From positions 2,232,001 through 2,296,000 of the forward strand of contig JAXGMV010000001.1 of NCBI GenBank assembly GCA_040768445.1: a DNA stretch of 64,000 nucleotides, in the 5' to 3' direction. Positions 17,327 through 26,327 of this stretch are shown piece by piece. Position numbers and translations under genes: made by a program. This stretch comes from JAXGMV01 sp040768445 (lineage in GTDB: Bacteria; Chloroflexota; Anaerolineae; Anaerolineales; Anaerolineaceae). The notes under the pieces are model-generated. The model saw only the letters and a program-made list of their open reading frames with translations. It was not told the DNA's origin and did no database searches. The first letter of the stretch is position 1. Every line of letters starts with the position of its first letter.

Positions 17327-18916
17327 GTGAAGACAATGAAGATTGAAAATCGATTTTGGTTAATAATGCCCCTGGTCTTCCTCTCTGTTGCAGGCATGGT
17401 GCTGATTAATGCGATAACGCCTTATGGCATGGGGCTGGTCAACGATTCTGTGGGTTATATTGCTGGTGCCAGGAATATCATTGCTGGTAATGGCTACAGC
17501 CGCCTGACTGGCAACGCCAGCCCGATCCCGATCACAAATTATCCACCTCTTTTCTCAATTTTGATCTCAGGCTTGATGTTGACCAGCATGGATGCCCTTG
17601 TCAGTGCCAAAGTGTTGAACATCGCTTTGTTTGGCGGCAATATTTTCCTGGTGGGATGGATGGCAAGAAGGCTGACACAATCAACAGGTTATTCTTTCCT
17701 TGCGGCTCTATTTTTTACCATCTCGTCACCCATCTTTGTTGCCCACACATACGCCATGACTGAGCCGTTATATATTTTCCTGAGTCTGCTGGCTTTGATT
17801 GTCTATCTAAATTATCTAAAGCAGCGACGTTATTTGCTGTTGATTATTGCTGGCTTACTCACCGGTGGCACAATTTTGACAAGATATGTTGGTGCATCAG
17901 TCTTTTTCACAATCGCTATGGCAGTTGTTTTCCTGGCAGAGAAGGCAAAGAATGATATGAAGCCATTTTTATTCAAGCTGAAAACTTTAGTCATCTACGC
18001 TGTTTCCAGCCTGGCACTGCCAGTCATTTGGCTGCTGCGCAATTTCCTGGTGAGTAATAACCCTGCGAATCGTCAGTTGGTGTATCACCCGATTCCAGCC
18101 TATAAGATCAACGAAGGGCTGGAAAATTTCTGGGGTTGGCTGCTGCCCGAGCGCGGTAATCTGGTTGGACGCTTTCTACCATATCTTGGAATTCTATTAA
18201 TTGTTGGTCTTGTAGTTTTGTTCGCTCTAACGGCGGTCTGGTTAATACGGCTGTATAAAACAACTTGTGAAATTGATAAAGTTGCTGATCGTGCGATTTT
18301 CATCAACCTTGCTTACACACTCATTTACCTGGCAGTGCTGGTGCTCTCATTGTTATTTGTCGATGCCAGCCCGATTTTTGAACACAGAATCCTCGCGCCA
18401 TTTTATGTACAACTATTAGTTCTTTCTGCGTGGTGGTTCAGCTGGCTTGCCTCCAAGAAACTACACGGGAAAGTGATAGCCGGGTTAGCTGTTTTGTTTT
18501 TCATTATTTCATTTGCTGGTGACAGCCTGGACACTGTGAAACAATTGAGACAGGAGGGGCAGGGTTTTGCCAGCACTGAGTGGCGGGAGTCAGAGCTTAT
18601 CAACGAAGTGGAAAACCTGCCCAAAATGATTGTTTACACAAACAAGGCAACGGCTTTATACTTGCTGGCTGATCGACCATCTTATGTGCTGCCTTCGCCA
18701 ATCAACCCTGCGACCAATGCGCCGCGTGAGAATTATGCACAGGATGTCGAAGAAATCCGTCAGAATGTACTGAGTGGCAATGCAGTAATGGTAATATTTG
18801 ATTATGCATTCCTGTTGGATAGTCAAGATGATCGCCAGTGGATGATTGATTTGACTGAAGGCGTTCCAATTTATCGTGAAGCTGAAGATGGAAACATCTT
18901 TGGTAGTATCTATTAA
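17327..18916 (+). CDS. GT-C (GT39/ArnT-like) membrane glycosyltransferase
   Basis: Membrane protein of 529 residues. It starts at GTG 17327, preceded by TTTAGGA at 17313-17319; ATG 17336 in the same frame is an alternative. The N-terminal loop has VNDSVGYIAGARNIIAGNGYS and then ITNYPPLFSILISG, parallel to the previous gene. The helix segment TGGTILTRYVGASVFF also matches its neighbour. About a dozen hydrophobic segments precede a soluble tail with VYTNKATALYLLADRPSYV, which is again similar to the tail of the gene at 15681-17300. Probably an outer-face sugar transferase. Confidence 0.7.
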   Translation: MKTMKIENRFWLIMPLVFLSVAGMVLINAITPYGMGLVNDSVGYIAGARNIIAGNGYSRLTGNASPIPITNYPPLFSILISGLMLTSMDALVSAKVLNIALFGGNIFLVGWMARRLTQSTGYSFLAALFFTISSPIFVAHTYAMTEPLYIFLSLLALIVYLNYLKQRRYLLLIIAGLLTGGTILTRYVGASVFFTIAMAVVFLAEKAKNDMKPFLFKLKTLVIYAVSSLALPVIWLLRNFLVSNNPANRQLVYHPIPAYKINEGLENFWGWLLPERGNLVGRFLPYLGILLIVGLVVLFALTAVWLIRLYKTTCEIDKVADRAIFINLAYTLIYLAVLVLSLLFVDASPIFEHRILAPFYVQLLVLSAWWFSWLASKKLHGKVIAGLAVLFFIISFAGDSLDTVKQLRQEGQGFASTEWRESELINEVENLPKMIVYTNKATALYLLADRPSYVLPSPINPATNAPRENYAQDVEEIRQNVLSGNAVMVIFDYAFLLDSQDDRQWMIDLTEGVPIYREAEDGNIFGSIY

Positions 18917-18929
18917 ACAAGGTGAATTC

Positions 18930-19754
18930 ATGGGTAACATTTTTGATAAGTTCAAACTGGATGGTAAGACTGCGGTTGTAACAGGTGGTGCAGGTCTGTT
19001 AGGCAAAGAATTCTGCCGCACGCTGGCAGAAGCTGGCGCTAATGTGATTATCGCAGATATGAATTATGAGGCAGCGAATGAAGTCGCTGTCAAGCTAAAC
19101 GAATCGGGATATTCTGCCAAGGCCGTTCAAGTAGACGTCACCTCCAAAGAGTCCACAATCAACATGGCTGATACAGCGATAAAAGCATATGGGGGTTTGA
19201 ACATCCTGGTTTGCAGTGCCGCTATGGATCCCAAATTTGATGCTGAACATGTTAGCGAACACAACAACAATTCTTTCGAAGCCTACCAGCTGGACGCCTG
19301 GAAACAAGCACTGGATGTTAACCTGACAGGCATGTTCCTGTCATGCCAGGCTGTAGTGAAACCCATGCTCGCACAGGGCGGTGGATCGATTATCACCATC
19401 TGCTCTACATATGGACTTGTTGGACCTGATCAACGTATTTATCAAAAGCCGGGAAAACCGGAACAATTTAAGCCTGTTTTTTACACCGTGACAAAAGCCG
19501 GCGTGCTGGGATTAACCAAATACCTTTCGACCTATTATGCCGGCAAACCAATCCGGGTCAATACCCTGACGCCTGGTGGTGTTTACAACAGTCACGATGA
19601 GGTTTTTCTCAATAATTATTCCTCCCGAACAGTGATTGGCAGGATGGCACACAAGGATGAAATGAACGGCGCGTTATTATTCCTGGCGTCAGATGCATCA
19701 AGCTACATGACTGGCTCAAACCTTGTAGTTGATGGAGGCTGGACAGCATGGTAA
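18930..19754 (+). CDS. short-chain dehydrogenase/reductase, PtmA-like
   Basis: Classical SDR of 274 residues. ATG 18930 is preferred: it lies 13 bases after the upstream stop with AAGGTG at 18919-18924. An in-frame ATG at 18876 would overlap the previous gene. Motifs are TGGAGLLG near residues 18-25, LVCSAAMD in place of NNAG, CSTYGLVG with the catalytic serine, and YTVTKAG with the YxxxK pair. It overlaps the CMP-sugar synthetase gene by 7 bases, so it most likely acts in that nonulosonate module, as PtmA does beside CMP-legionaminate genes in Campylobacter. Substrate unknown. Confidence 0.82.
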   Translation: MGNIFDKFKLDGKTAVVTGGAGLLGKEFCRTLAEAGANVIIADMNYEAANEVAVKLNESGYSAKAVQVDVTSKESTINMADTAIKAYGGLNILVCSAAMDPKFDAEHVSEHNNNSFEAYQLDAWKQALDVNLTGMFLSCQAVVKPMLAQGGGSIITICSTYGLVGPDQRIYQKPGKPEQFKPVFYTVTKAGVLGLTKYLSTYYAGKPIRVNTLTPGGVYNSHDEVFLNNYSSRTVIGRMAHKDEMNGALLFLASDASSYMTGSNLVVDGGWTAW

Positions 19755-20974
19755 ATGTTCCAGAAGTTTTGGCGGTGATTCCAGCCAGGGGTGGCTCAAA
19801 AGGAATTCCTCGGAAGAATATCCGCCACTTTGCAGGGTATCCCCTGATTGCTTACAGCATTGCAGCAGGGAAAAACGCAAGCACAGTCACAAGGGTAATC
19901 GTTTCTACAGATGATGAAGAAATTGCGGCTGTCGCAAGAGATTTTGGCGCTGAGACACCTTTTATTCGCCCTGCAGAGTTTGCCCAAGATCAGACAACGG
20001 ATTATCCGGTGTTTGTCCACACCCTTGAGTGGTTGAAAACGAACGAGGATTATTCTCCTGATATTGTCATCCAGCTGCGGCCAACGTCACCTATCAGACC
20101 TGTTGATTGTGTAGATTTGGCTGTAAGAATCCTGATGAATAATCCAGATGCAGATTCCGTTAGAGGTGTGGTTCCATCAGGGCAAAATCCACATAAAATG
20201 TGGGTTCTGGCAGGTGAAAACCAGCCCATGCAGCCGTTGTTGCATGTTAACGGAATAAATGAGCCATACAATGCCCCCAGGCAGGCACTTCCTCCAACTC
20301 ACTGGCAAACCGGGCATATTGATGCCATACGAGCCAGCACTATTTTAGAAAAAGGCTCCATGAGCGGCGAAGTCATCTACCCATTGTTGATAGATCCAAA
20401 ATTCACAGTTGATATTGATAACCTGAATGACTGGGCTAAGGCGGAGTGGCTGGTTCAGTATGGTGGTTTGGAGATGGTTACGCCGGGAACAAGGAAACGC
20501 AAGCTGCCGGATAAAATTGATCTGGTGGTTTTTGATTTTGACGGCGTATTGACTGATAATCGGGTTTGGGTTGATGAGCAGGGACATGAAATGGTTGCTG
20601 CTTACCGAAGTGACAGTGTTGGTTTGAACAACCTCAGAAAAGCTGGCGTGGAGCTACTTGTGTTGTCAACAGAGACTAACCCGGTAGTAAGCGCACGCTG
20701 CAGTAAACTCTCGCTGCCAGTTATCCAGGGTGTAAAAAACAAAGACATTGAGTTGAAGAGGTTTCTAGAAGAAAAAGTAATTAATAGTCAGCATGTCGTA
20801 TTTGTTGGTAATGACACAAACGATGTCTGTTGTTTTGACATGGTTGGGTGCGCTGTAGTTGTTGCAGATGCGCAGCCGGATGCAGCAGCCAGGGCTGATA
20901 TGATTCTTAAACAGAACGGCGGCCGCGGGGCTGTACGTGAGTTATGTGATTTAATTCTTAATAACAATCAATAA
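19748..20974 (+). CDS. fused CMP-nonulosonate synthetase and KdsC-like HAD phosphatase
   Basis: The 408-residue protein has two domains. Residues 1-235 form a NeuA-type cytidylyltransferase with IPARGGSKGIPRKN at 11-24, QLRPTSPIRP at 109-118 and a VDID motif at 221-224. Residues 255-408 form a HAD phosphatase of the KdsC type, with DFDGVLTD at 263-270 (D263 and D265 as nucleophile and general acid) and GNDTNDV near 360 as the acidic motif. Both sites look intact. It could remove the phosphate from a nonulosonate-9-phosphate and then activate the sugar with CTP. Similar fusions are known, including the animal CMAS layout. It overlaps the SDR by 7 bases. Confidence 0.87.
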   Translation: MVNVPEVLAVIPARGGSKGIPRKNIRHFAGYPLIAYSIAAGKNASTVTRVIVSTDDEEIAAVARDFGAETPFIRPAEFAQDQTTDYPVFVHTLEWLKTNEDYSPDIVIQLRPTSPIRPVDCVDLAVRILMNNPDADSVRGVVPSGQNPHKMWVLAGENQPMQPLLHVNGINEPYNAPRQALPPTHWQTGHIDAIRASTILEKGSMSGEVIYPLLIDPKFTVDIDNLNDWAKAEWLVQYGGLEMVTPGTRKRKLPDKIDLVVFDFDGVLTDNRVWVDEQGHEMVAAYRSDSVGLNNLRKAGVELLVLSTETNPVVSARCSKLSLPVIQGVKNKDIELKRFLEEKVINSQHVVFVGNDTNDVCCFDMVGCAVVVADAQPDAAARADMILKQNGGRGAVRELCDLILNNNQ

Positions 20975-21001
20975 AAAGCAGTCCTTAATCAAGGAGATGT
21001 A

Positions 21002-21883
21002 ATGAGTCGAGAAATTCGTATTGGTAATCGCATGATAGGGGATGGACACCCAGCCTATGTCGTGGCTGAAATTGGTATCAACCACAATGGTGACCTGCAG
21101 GTTGCAAAAGAATTGATGAAAGCAGCAAAAGAGGTCGGTGTGGATGCAGTAAAGTTCCAGAAGAGAACACCAGAAATCTGTGTTCCCCTTGAGCAGCAGA
21201 ACTTGATGCGAGACACACCATGGGGCTATATTACTTATCTCGAGTATCGCTACAAAGTTGAATTAACTTTTGATGATTACCAGGAGATAGATCGTTATGG
21301 GAAGGAAATCGGCATAGACTGGTTTGCTTCTCCCTGGGATGAACCCTCAGTAGATTTTCTTGAAGCTTTCAACCCAATTTGTCATAAGATTCCATCAGCT
21401 GCGCTCACAGACCATGCATTGTTAGAAAAATTGAAAGCCACTGGCAGACCTTTGATCTTGTCAACAGGCATGTCCACCATGGAGGAAATCAAGGCGGCTG
21501 TTGGGAAAGTTGATGTTGACAATTTGATCTTGTGCCATTCTACAAGTTCATATCCGTGCGCGCCGGACGAAATAAACCTGAATATGATAAAAACACTGCG
21601 GGATACTTTTACCTGTCCGATTGGGTATTCGGGTCATGAGGTTGGTTTAATACCATCGGTTGTGGCAGCGGCTTTGGGCGCTTGCTTAATCGAAAGACAT
21701 ATTACCTTGGACCGCGCCATGTGGGGAAGCGACCAGGCAGCGTCAGTTGAGCCAGTCGGTTTTGAGCGCATGGTTAAATACATACGGGTGACTGAGCAGG
21801 CACTTGGTGACGGTATCAAGCATGTTTATGACAGCGAACTGCCGGTCATGTCCAAGCTTCGGAGAAAATACGATCGCCCATGA
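21002..21883 (+). CDS. short NeuB-family synthase lacking the SAF domain
   Basis: PEP-dependent nonulosonate synthase-like TIM barrel of 293 residues. It has VAEIGINHNGD at the N-terminus, AVKFQKRTPE, then LSTGMSTMEEI, CHSTSSYP, GYSGHE and ERHITLDRAM, all NeuB hallmarks. An AAGGAG site precedes ATG 21002. The protein ends soon after the barrel (SKLRRKYDRP) and lacks the roughly 60-residue SAF domain that completes the active site of canonical NeuB; the module A synthase has it. This may be a natural short subfamily. Paired with the NeuA-HAD fusion upstream, a phosphorylated substrate is possible. Confidence 0.85.
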   Translation: MSREIRIGNRMIGDGHPAYVVAEIGINHNGDLQVAKELMKAAKEVGVDAVKFQKRTPEICVPLEQQNLMRDTPWGYITYLEYRYKVELTFDDYQEIDRYGKEIGIDWFASPWDEPSVDFLEAFNPICHKIPSAALTDHALLEKLKATGRPLILSTGMSTMEEIKAAVGKVDVDNLILCHSTSSYPCAPDEINLNMIKTLRDTFTCPIGYSGHEVGLIPSVVAAALGACLIERHITLDRAMWGSDQAASVEPVGFERMVKYIRVTEQALGDGIKHVYDSELPVMSKLRRKYDRP

Positions 21884-23490
21884 GTAGTTCCCTGAAACGG
21901 GCTTACATGGGTGTTCGTCGGCGCTGGCTGCAGCATCGAACAAACCAGGATATTTTGAGAATATCTCGGGAAGTGATGCGAACATCACCGGCTGTAACCC
22001 GTGGTCCAGTTTTGATATTTAATGCATCAACACGGATCACCGGTATCAGTTTGAATGCTGCTTATTCTTTACTCACATCGTGGGCGTTAAGATTGTCAGG
22101 TGTTCGTGTGATTCATGCTGTATGCCATTCTGGTATGGCACAGTGTGTTTTAGGCACCAATCGTGATAATCTCGATGAACCACCGCCTTGCTCAGCCTGC
22201 ATCTACCAGTCAACAGCTGTGTATTCCAGCTCAGAAACGGTCTGGTTCCCTTATCAAAAGGATGAAGGTCTGGAAAAAGCTTTGGATGGTCTTGGCGTGC
22301 AAGCATTGAGCATATTTTCACACAATGATTTTCCACTAGGACAGCTGGTTCTACCATCCATTCGCTGGGCGTTGAGACGACACAATCTTGTTGATGACGA
22401 ATCCACAAAACAGTTATTTAAGCGCTATGTCCTTTCTGCATGGAATGTTCGGCAGCAATTTATAGACATTATCGAGTCTGAATCCCCTTCAGCTGTTGTT
22501 GTTTTCAACGGTATGTTCTTTCCCGAAGCCGTCGTCAAACGCCTGTGCTGTGAGAAGGGAATCAGGTGTATCAGTCATGAAGTAGGACTTCAACCGCTGT
22601 CGGCTTTCTTTACTGATGGTGAGGCGACAGCTTACCCGATTGATATCCCTGCAGATTTTGTAATGTCAGAAGAGCAGGACAGGTTGCTGGATGATTACTT
22701 GCAGCAGCGTTTTCAGGGCAACTTTTCCATGGCCGGCATAAGGTTTTGGCCTGAGATGAAAAAACTAGAACAGAGTTTTTGGGATAAAGCCGCACGCTTC
22801 AGGCAAATTGTGCCGATATTTACCAATGTGATTTTTGATACCAGCCAGGGTCATGCCAACGTCGTTTTTTCAGACATGTTTCAGTGGCTTGATACCGTAA
22901 AGAATATCATTCATGAACACCCGGATACCCTGTTCATTTTACGGGCACATCCTGATGAATCAAGACCTGGCAAAGCAAGCAGAGAAAGTGTCGCTGATTG
23001 GGTGCAAAGCAATGGCATTCACAAATTGGATAATGTCCTCTTTGTTCCACCTGATGAGTACTTCAGTTCCTATGAGATCATTACCAATTCCAAATTTGTG
23101 ATGGTTTACAATTCGACAATTGGACTTGAGGCATCACTGCTTGGGTCAGCAGTATTGTGCGGCGGCAAGGCTCGCTTCACACAGGTTCCAACGGTTTTCT
23201 TTCCAAAAACAGCCGCAGAATATAAAGAGATGGCTGGGGATTTTCTTGCAATGGAAGAAAGCATAGCTGTACCCCCAGAATTCAAAGAAAATGCCAGAAA
23301 ATTCCTTTACTACCAGGTTTTCAAGACATCTTTGCCCTTCAATGGCTTTCTGAGGGATGATAATATTTGGCCAGGCTATGTCAAATTCAATAGATTTTCG
23401 CTTGATATGTTAAAACCCGAAATTTCTCCAACAATCAGAGTGGTGTTGGACGGTATTCTTAATAATCAAGCATTCTTGATGGACTCATGA
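21880..23490 (+). CDS. GT-B-like surface glycan transferase with CxxC element
   Basis: The 536-residue cytosolic protein starts 4 bases inside neuB. An N-terminal Rossmann-like region (VLIFNASTRITGISLNAA) includes PPPCSACIYQ, a CxxC pair that could bind metal. The C-terminal half has FILRAHPDE, then a segment resembling KFVMVYNSTIGLEASLLG with SAVLCGG. That is the capsule-synthesis GT-B pattern also seen at 2049-3650. Likely a glycosyltransferase, perhaps one using the CMP-sugar made by the two preceding genes. It overlaps the next gene by 4 bases. Function is inferred from context. Confidence 0.6.
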   Translation: MSSSLKRAYMGVRRRWLQHRTNQDILRISREVMRTSPAVTRGPVLIFNASTRITGISLNAAYSLLTSWALRLSGVRVIHAVCHSGMAQCVLGTNRDNLDEPPPCSACIYQSTAVYSSSETVWFPYQKDEGLEKALDGLGVQALSIFSHNDFPLGQLVLPSIRWALRRHNLVDDESTKQLFKRYVLSAWNVRQQFIDIIESESPSAVVVFNGMFFPEAVVKRLCCEKGIRCISHEVGLQPLSAFFTDGEATAYPIDIPADFVMSEEQDRLLDDYLQQRFQGNFSMAGIRFWPEMKKLEQSFWDKAARFRQIVPIFTNVIFDTSQGHANVVFSDMFQWLDTVKNIIHEHPDTLFILRAHPDESRPGKASRESVADWVQSNGIHKLDNVLFVPPDEYFSSYEIITNSKFVMVYNSTIGLEASLLGSAVLCGGKARFTQVPTVFFPKTAAEYKEMAGDFLAMEESIAVPPEFKENARKFLYYQVFKTSLPFNGFLRDDNIWPGYVKFNRFSLDMLKPEISPTIRVVLDGILNNQAFLMDS

Positions 23491-24437
23491 AACCTAATTG
23501 TTCAATCGTTATCAGAGCGTTCAATGAAGATAAGCACATTGGCAGGTTAATTGCTGGCATTGACCAGCAGACAGTCAAGAATGTTCAGGTTATCCTGGTG
23601 GATTCGGGATCGACTGATAATACTGTTGAAATTGCCAAATCCATGGGCGCTGAGGTCGTTTCAATTGAACCGAAAGACTTTACTTTTGGTAAATCATTGA
23701 ATTTAGGAATAAGTCATGCTGAATCTGATCTGGTTGTTATCGCCAGCGCTCACGTTTACCCGGTTTATCCTGACTGGCTTGAGACTCTACTTGAGCCTTT
23801 GAAGTTATCGCAGACAGCATTGTCTTACGGTAAGCAGAGGGGTGCAAAGCAAACCAAATATTCTGAACACCAGATTTTTGCTAAATGGTATCCTGACCAA
23901 TCCGTATTGCATCAGGAGAACCCTTTCTGCAATAACGCCAATTCGGCGATAAAACGGGACTTGTGGGAAGAGCATCGCTATCATGAGGGGCTGCCAGGTC
24001 TTGAAGACCTGGAATGGGCAAATTGGGCTTTTAAAGCCGGTTATAACATCGCTTACCAGGGAGACGCTGAGGTTATCCACGTACACAATGAAACTTGGAG
24101 AAACGTCTACAACCGGTACAGACGGGAAGCAATGGCGTTCAAACAAATTTTCCCGCATGAACATTTTCATCTGATAGATGTTGTTAAATTATGGATGAGC
24201 AATGTCAACAATGATGTTAAATCGGCGACAAGGCAGAGGGTGTTAACTTCTGAATTGAAGAGTATACTTTTATTTCGAACGATGCAGTTCTGGGGTACTT
24301 ACCAGGGATACAGAAAAACAGGCTCACTGACGTGGCAGTTGAAACAGGCGTTTTATTATCCTGGCAAACATCTGGACAGTCAGAATCAATCATCCCAACG
24401 GGAAGTAAAACCGATCCATTATCATGATGGTGATTAA
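23487..24437 (+). CDS. GT2 family glycosyltransferase
   Basis: GT-A enzyme of 316 residues with SIVIRAFNEDKHI at the N-terminus, then ILVDSGSTDNTVEIA, a putative metal site in the VVIASAHVYP region and GLEDLEWANWAFKAG as the acceptor-side acidic motif. HVHNETWRNVYNRY follows, as in rhamnosyltransferase-like GT2 proteins. No membrane helix is visible. It overlaps the previous gene by 4 bases. Donor and acceptor are unknown. Confidence 0.83.
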   Translation: MKPNCSIVIRAFNEDKHIGRLIAGIDQQTVKNVQVILVDSGSTDNTVEIAKSMGAEVVSIEPKDFTFGKSLNLGISHAESDLVVIASAHVYPVYPDWLETLLEPLKLSQTALSYGKQRGAKQTKYSEHQIFAKWYPDQSVLHQENPFCNNANSAIKRDLWEEHRYHEGLPGLEDLEWANWAFKAGYNIAYQGDAEVIHVHNETWRNVYNRYRREAMAFKQIFPHEHFHLIDVVKLWMSNVNNDVKSATRQRVLTSELKSILLFRTMQFWGTYQGYRKTGSLTWQLKQAFYYPGKHLDSQNQSSQREVKPIHYHDGD

Positions 24438-24474
24438 TTATTTCGACCTGTAAAATAACTTGGGAGGGCATCTG

Positions 24475-25155
24475 ATGGAAAAATTGAAAATTGCTGCATT
24501 GGTGCCAATGAGACATCACTCTCAGCGTGTGCCGGGAAAAAACTTCAGGGATCTCGCTGGCAAACCATTGTACACTTACATCATAGACTCACTGCTGAAG
24601 TGTCCTGAAATATCTGAGGTAGTGGTTGATACTGACAGCACCGTCATTTTGGAAGGATTAGCCGAACATTATCCGGATGTAAAAAGTATAAACCGACCGG
24701 GGCACCTTTTGGCTGATGATGTGCCCATGAACGAAATCTTGATGTACGACACCTCACAAACAGACGCTGATCTCTACCTTCAAACCCATAGCACCAACCC
24801 GCTGCTGCGCAGTGAGACAATTTCGAAGGCAATAGTAACCCTGCTCAACAATTATCCAGCCTATGATTCGCTATTTTCAGTGACAAGATTGCAGACACGT
24901 CTGTGGGACCAACTGGGACGTGCAATTAATCATAACCCTTCAGTACTGCTTCAAACCCAGGATCTTCCCCCAGTATATGAGGAAAATTCGTGTATCTATA
25001 TCTTTTCCAAAGAGACTTTACTGAGCCGCAGAAACCGTCTTGGACTGCGTCCATTCATGTTTGAAATTGATGCCGATGAGGCATGGGATATTGATGAAGA
25101 ACTTGATTTTGCAGTTGTTGACCTGTTGATGAGAAAGAAATATCAAAAGTCATAA
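24475..25155 (+). CDS. CMP-sugar synthetase family cytidylyltransferase
   Basis: A 226-residue NeuA/KdsB-superfamily protein. ATG 24475 is chosen because GGGAGG at 24462-24467 lies 7 bases upstream; an in-frame TTG at 24460 precedes that site and is unlikely. The N-terminus LVPMRHHSQRVPGKNFRDL replaces the RGGSK motif with RHHSQRVPGKN, so it is divergent. QTHSTNPLLR and IDADEAWDIDEELDF follow, the latter near the metal-binding aspartates. No synthase gene is adjacent; a 2-hydroxyacid dehydrogenase and an SDR follow. Its acid sugar substrate is therefore uncertain. Confidence 0.8.
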   Translation: MEKLKIAALVPMRHHSQRVPGKNFRDLAGKPLYTYIIDSLLKCPEISEVVVDTDSTVILEGLAEHYPDVKSINRPGHLLADDVPMNEILMYDTSQTDADLYLQTHSTNPLLRSETISKAIVTLLNNYPAYDSLFSVTRLQTRLWDQLGRAINHNPSVLLQTQDLPPVYEENSCIYIFSKETLLSRRNRLGLRPFMFEIDADEAWDIDEELDFAVVDLLMRKKYQKS

Positions 25156-25188
25156 GTCCTGAAAGCGGTTATTACAAAGAGGCTGGTT

Positions 25189-26160
25189 ATGCACAAAATT
25201 TTACTTTCTGCGCCATACATGATTCCCTATGTCAACCGGTTTAAAAAGGTTTTCGATCATTACAATCTGGACCTCATCGTACCGAATGTAAAAGAACGAA
25301 TGTCTGAGGATGAAATTCTGACCTATGCCGGATTGTTTGATGGCGCAGTCTGCGGTGACGATCGTTTTACAGAGGATGTCATTAAAACTTGCCTGCCCAG
25401 GCTGAAGGTGATTTCTAAATGGGGCACAGGCATTGATTCCATTGACAAAGAAGCAGCGAACCGGCTCGGTGTGGAAGTGAAAAACACACTCAATGCTTTC
25501 ACCTTGCCTGTTGCTGATACTGTGATGGGTTATATCCTGGCATTTGCCAGGCAGATTCCCTGGCAAAACGAACTGGTTAAGGGTGGCAAGTGGGAAAAAC
25601 TGCACGGCAGATCTCTGTCAGAATGCACTTTGGGCGTCATTGGCGTCGGTAATATCGGCAAAGCCGTTATACGAAGGGCAAAAGCCTTTGGAATGAAGTT
25701 AATAGGAAACGATATTAAACCGCTGCCGCATGATTTTGTGAGTGAGAATTATCTTGAGTTGGCTGACCTGACTTACATGTTAACAAATGCTGATTTTATC
25801 TCAGTCAACTGCGATTTAAATCCAAGCAGCTTTCACCTTATAAATGATGAAACACTGGCAATGGTAAAACCCTCTGCAATTTTTATCAACACTGCCCGGG
25901 GACCAATTGTTGACGAGAGCGCACTTGTACGCGCGTTGCAAGATTACAGGCTGGCAGGCGCTGCTTTAGACGTCTTTGAGGTTGAGCCGCTTCCTGAATC
26001 TTCGCCATTGCGACAAATGTCAAATGTGCTTCTGGCATCCCATAACTCTAATTCAAGTCCAATTGCCTGGGAAAACGTGCACTGGAATACGATAAGAAAT
26101 TTGCTTGAAGGATTGGGCATCGAAACCACTGACCTTGATGTATTACGCAAGAACGTTTGA
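25189..26160 (+). CDS. D-isomer-specific 2-hydroxyacid dehydrogenase
   Basis: NAD-dependent dehydrogenase of the phosphoglycerate dehydrogenase/formate dehydrogenase fold, 323 residues. GVGNIGKAV is the NAD-binding loop near residue 150. INTARGPIVDE carries the catalytic arginine, DVFEVEP the glutamate and LLASHNSNSS the histidine, so the triad is present. It lacks the ACT domain of SerA. It follows a CMP-sugar synthetase by 33 bases, so it may make or reduce a hydroxy/keto acid part of a glycan, not serine. This role is inference. Confidence 0.83.
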   Translation: MHKILLSAPYMIPYVNRFKKVFDHYNLDLIVPNVKERMSEDEILTYAGLFDGAVCGDDRFTEDVIKTCLPRLKVISKWGTGIDSIDKEAANRLGVEVKNTLNAFTLPVADTVMGYILAFARQIPWQNELVKGGKWEKLHGRSLSECTLGVIGVGNIGKAVIRRAKAFGMKLIGNDIKPLPHDFVSENYLELADLTYMLTNADFISVNCDLNPSSFHLINDETLAMVKPSAIFINTARGPIVDESALVRALQDYRLAGAALDVFEVEPLPESSPLRQMSNVLLASHNSNSSPIAWENVHWNTIRNLLEGLGIETTDLDVLRKNV

Positions 26161-26266
26161 TTGAACGTGATTTCTAACTTCTGCACCAGACAATCATGAT
26201 GCAATACGTGGCGATGAATAGGGATTGCCAAAGCGATTGTTTATAAAGTACATGCGAGGTTTAGCC

Positions 26267-26275
26267 TGATATAAT
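26267..26275 (+). promoter_or_regulatory. candidate extended -10 promoter inside the glycan locus
   Basis: TGATATAAT at 26267-26275 is a TGn plus perfect TATAAT. No good -35 is present at the normal distance. It lies in the 205-base gap 26161-26365, the largest gap in the long operon, about 90 bases before the SDR gene. It would give that gene and its followers their own transcript starting near 26282. Confidence 0.55.
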
Positions 26276-26327
26276 GCGGGTGATGGAATAGTGCATCAAA
26301 ATTTCTACTATTTTAGAGACTCTTATT

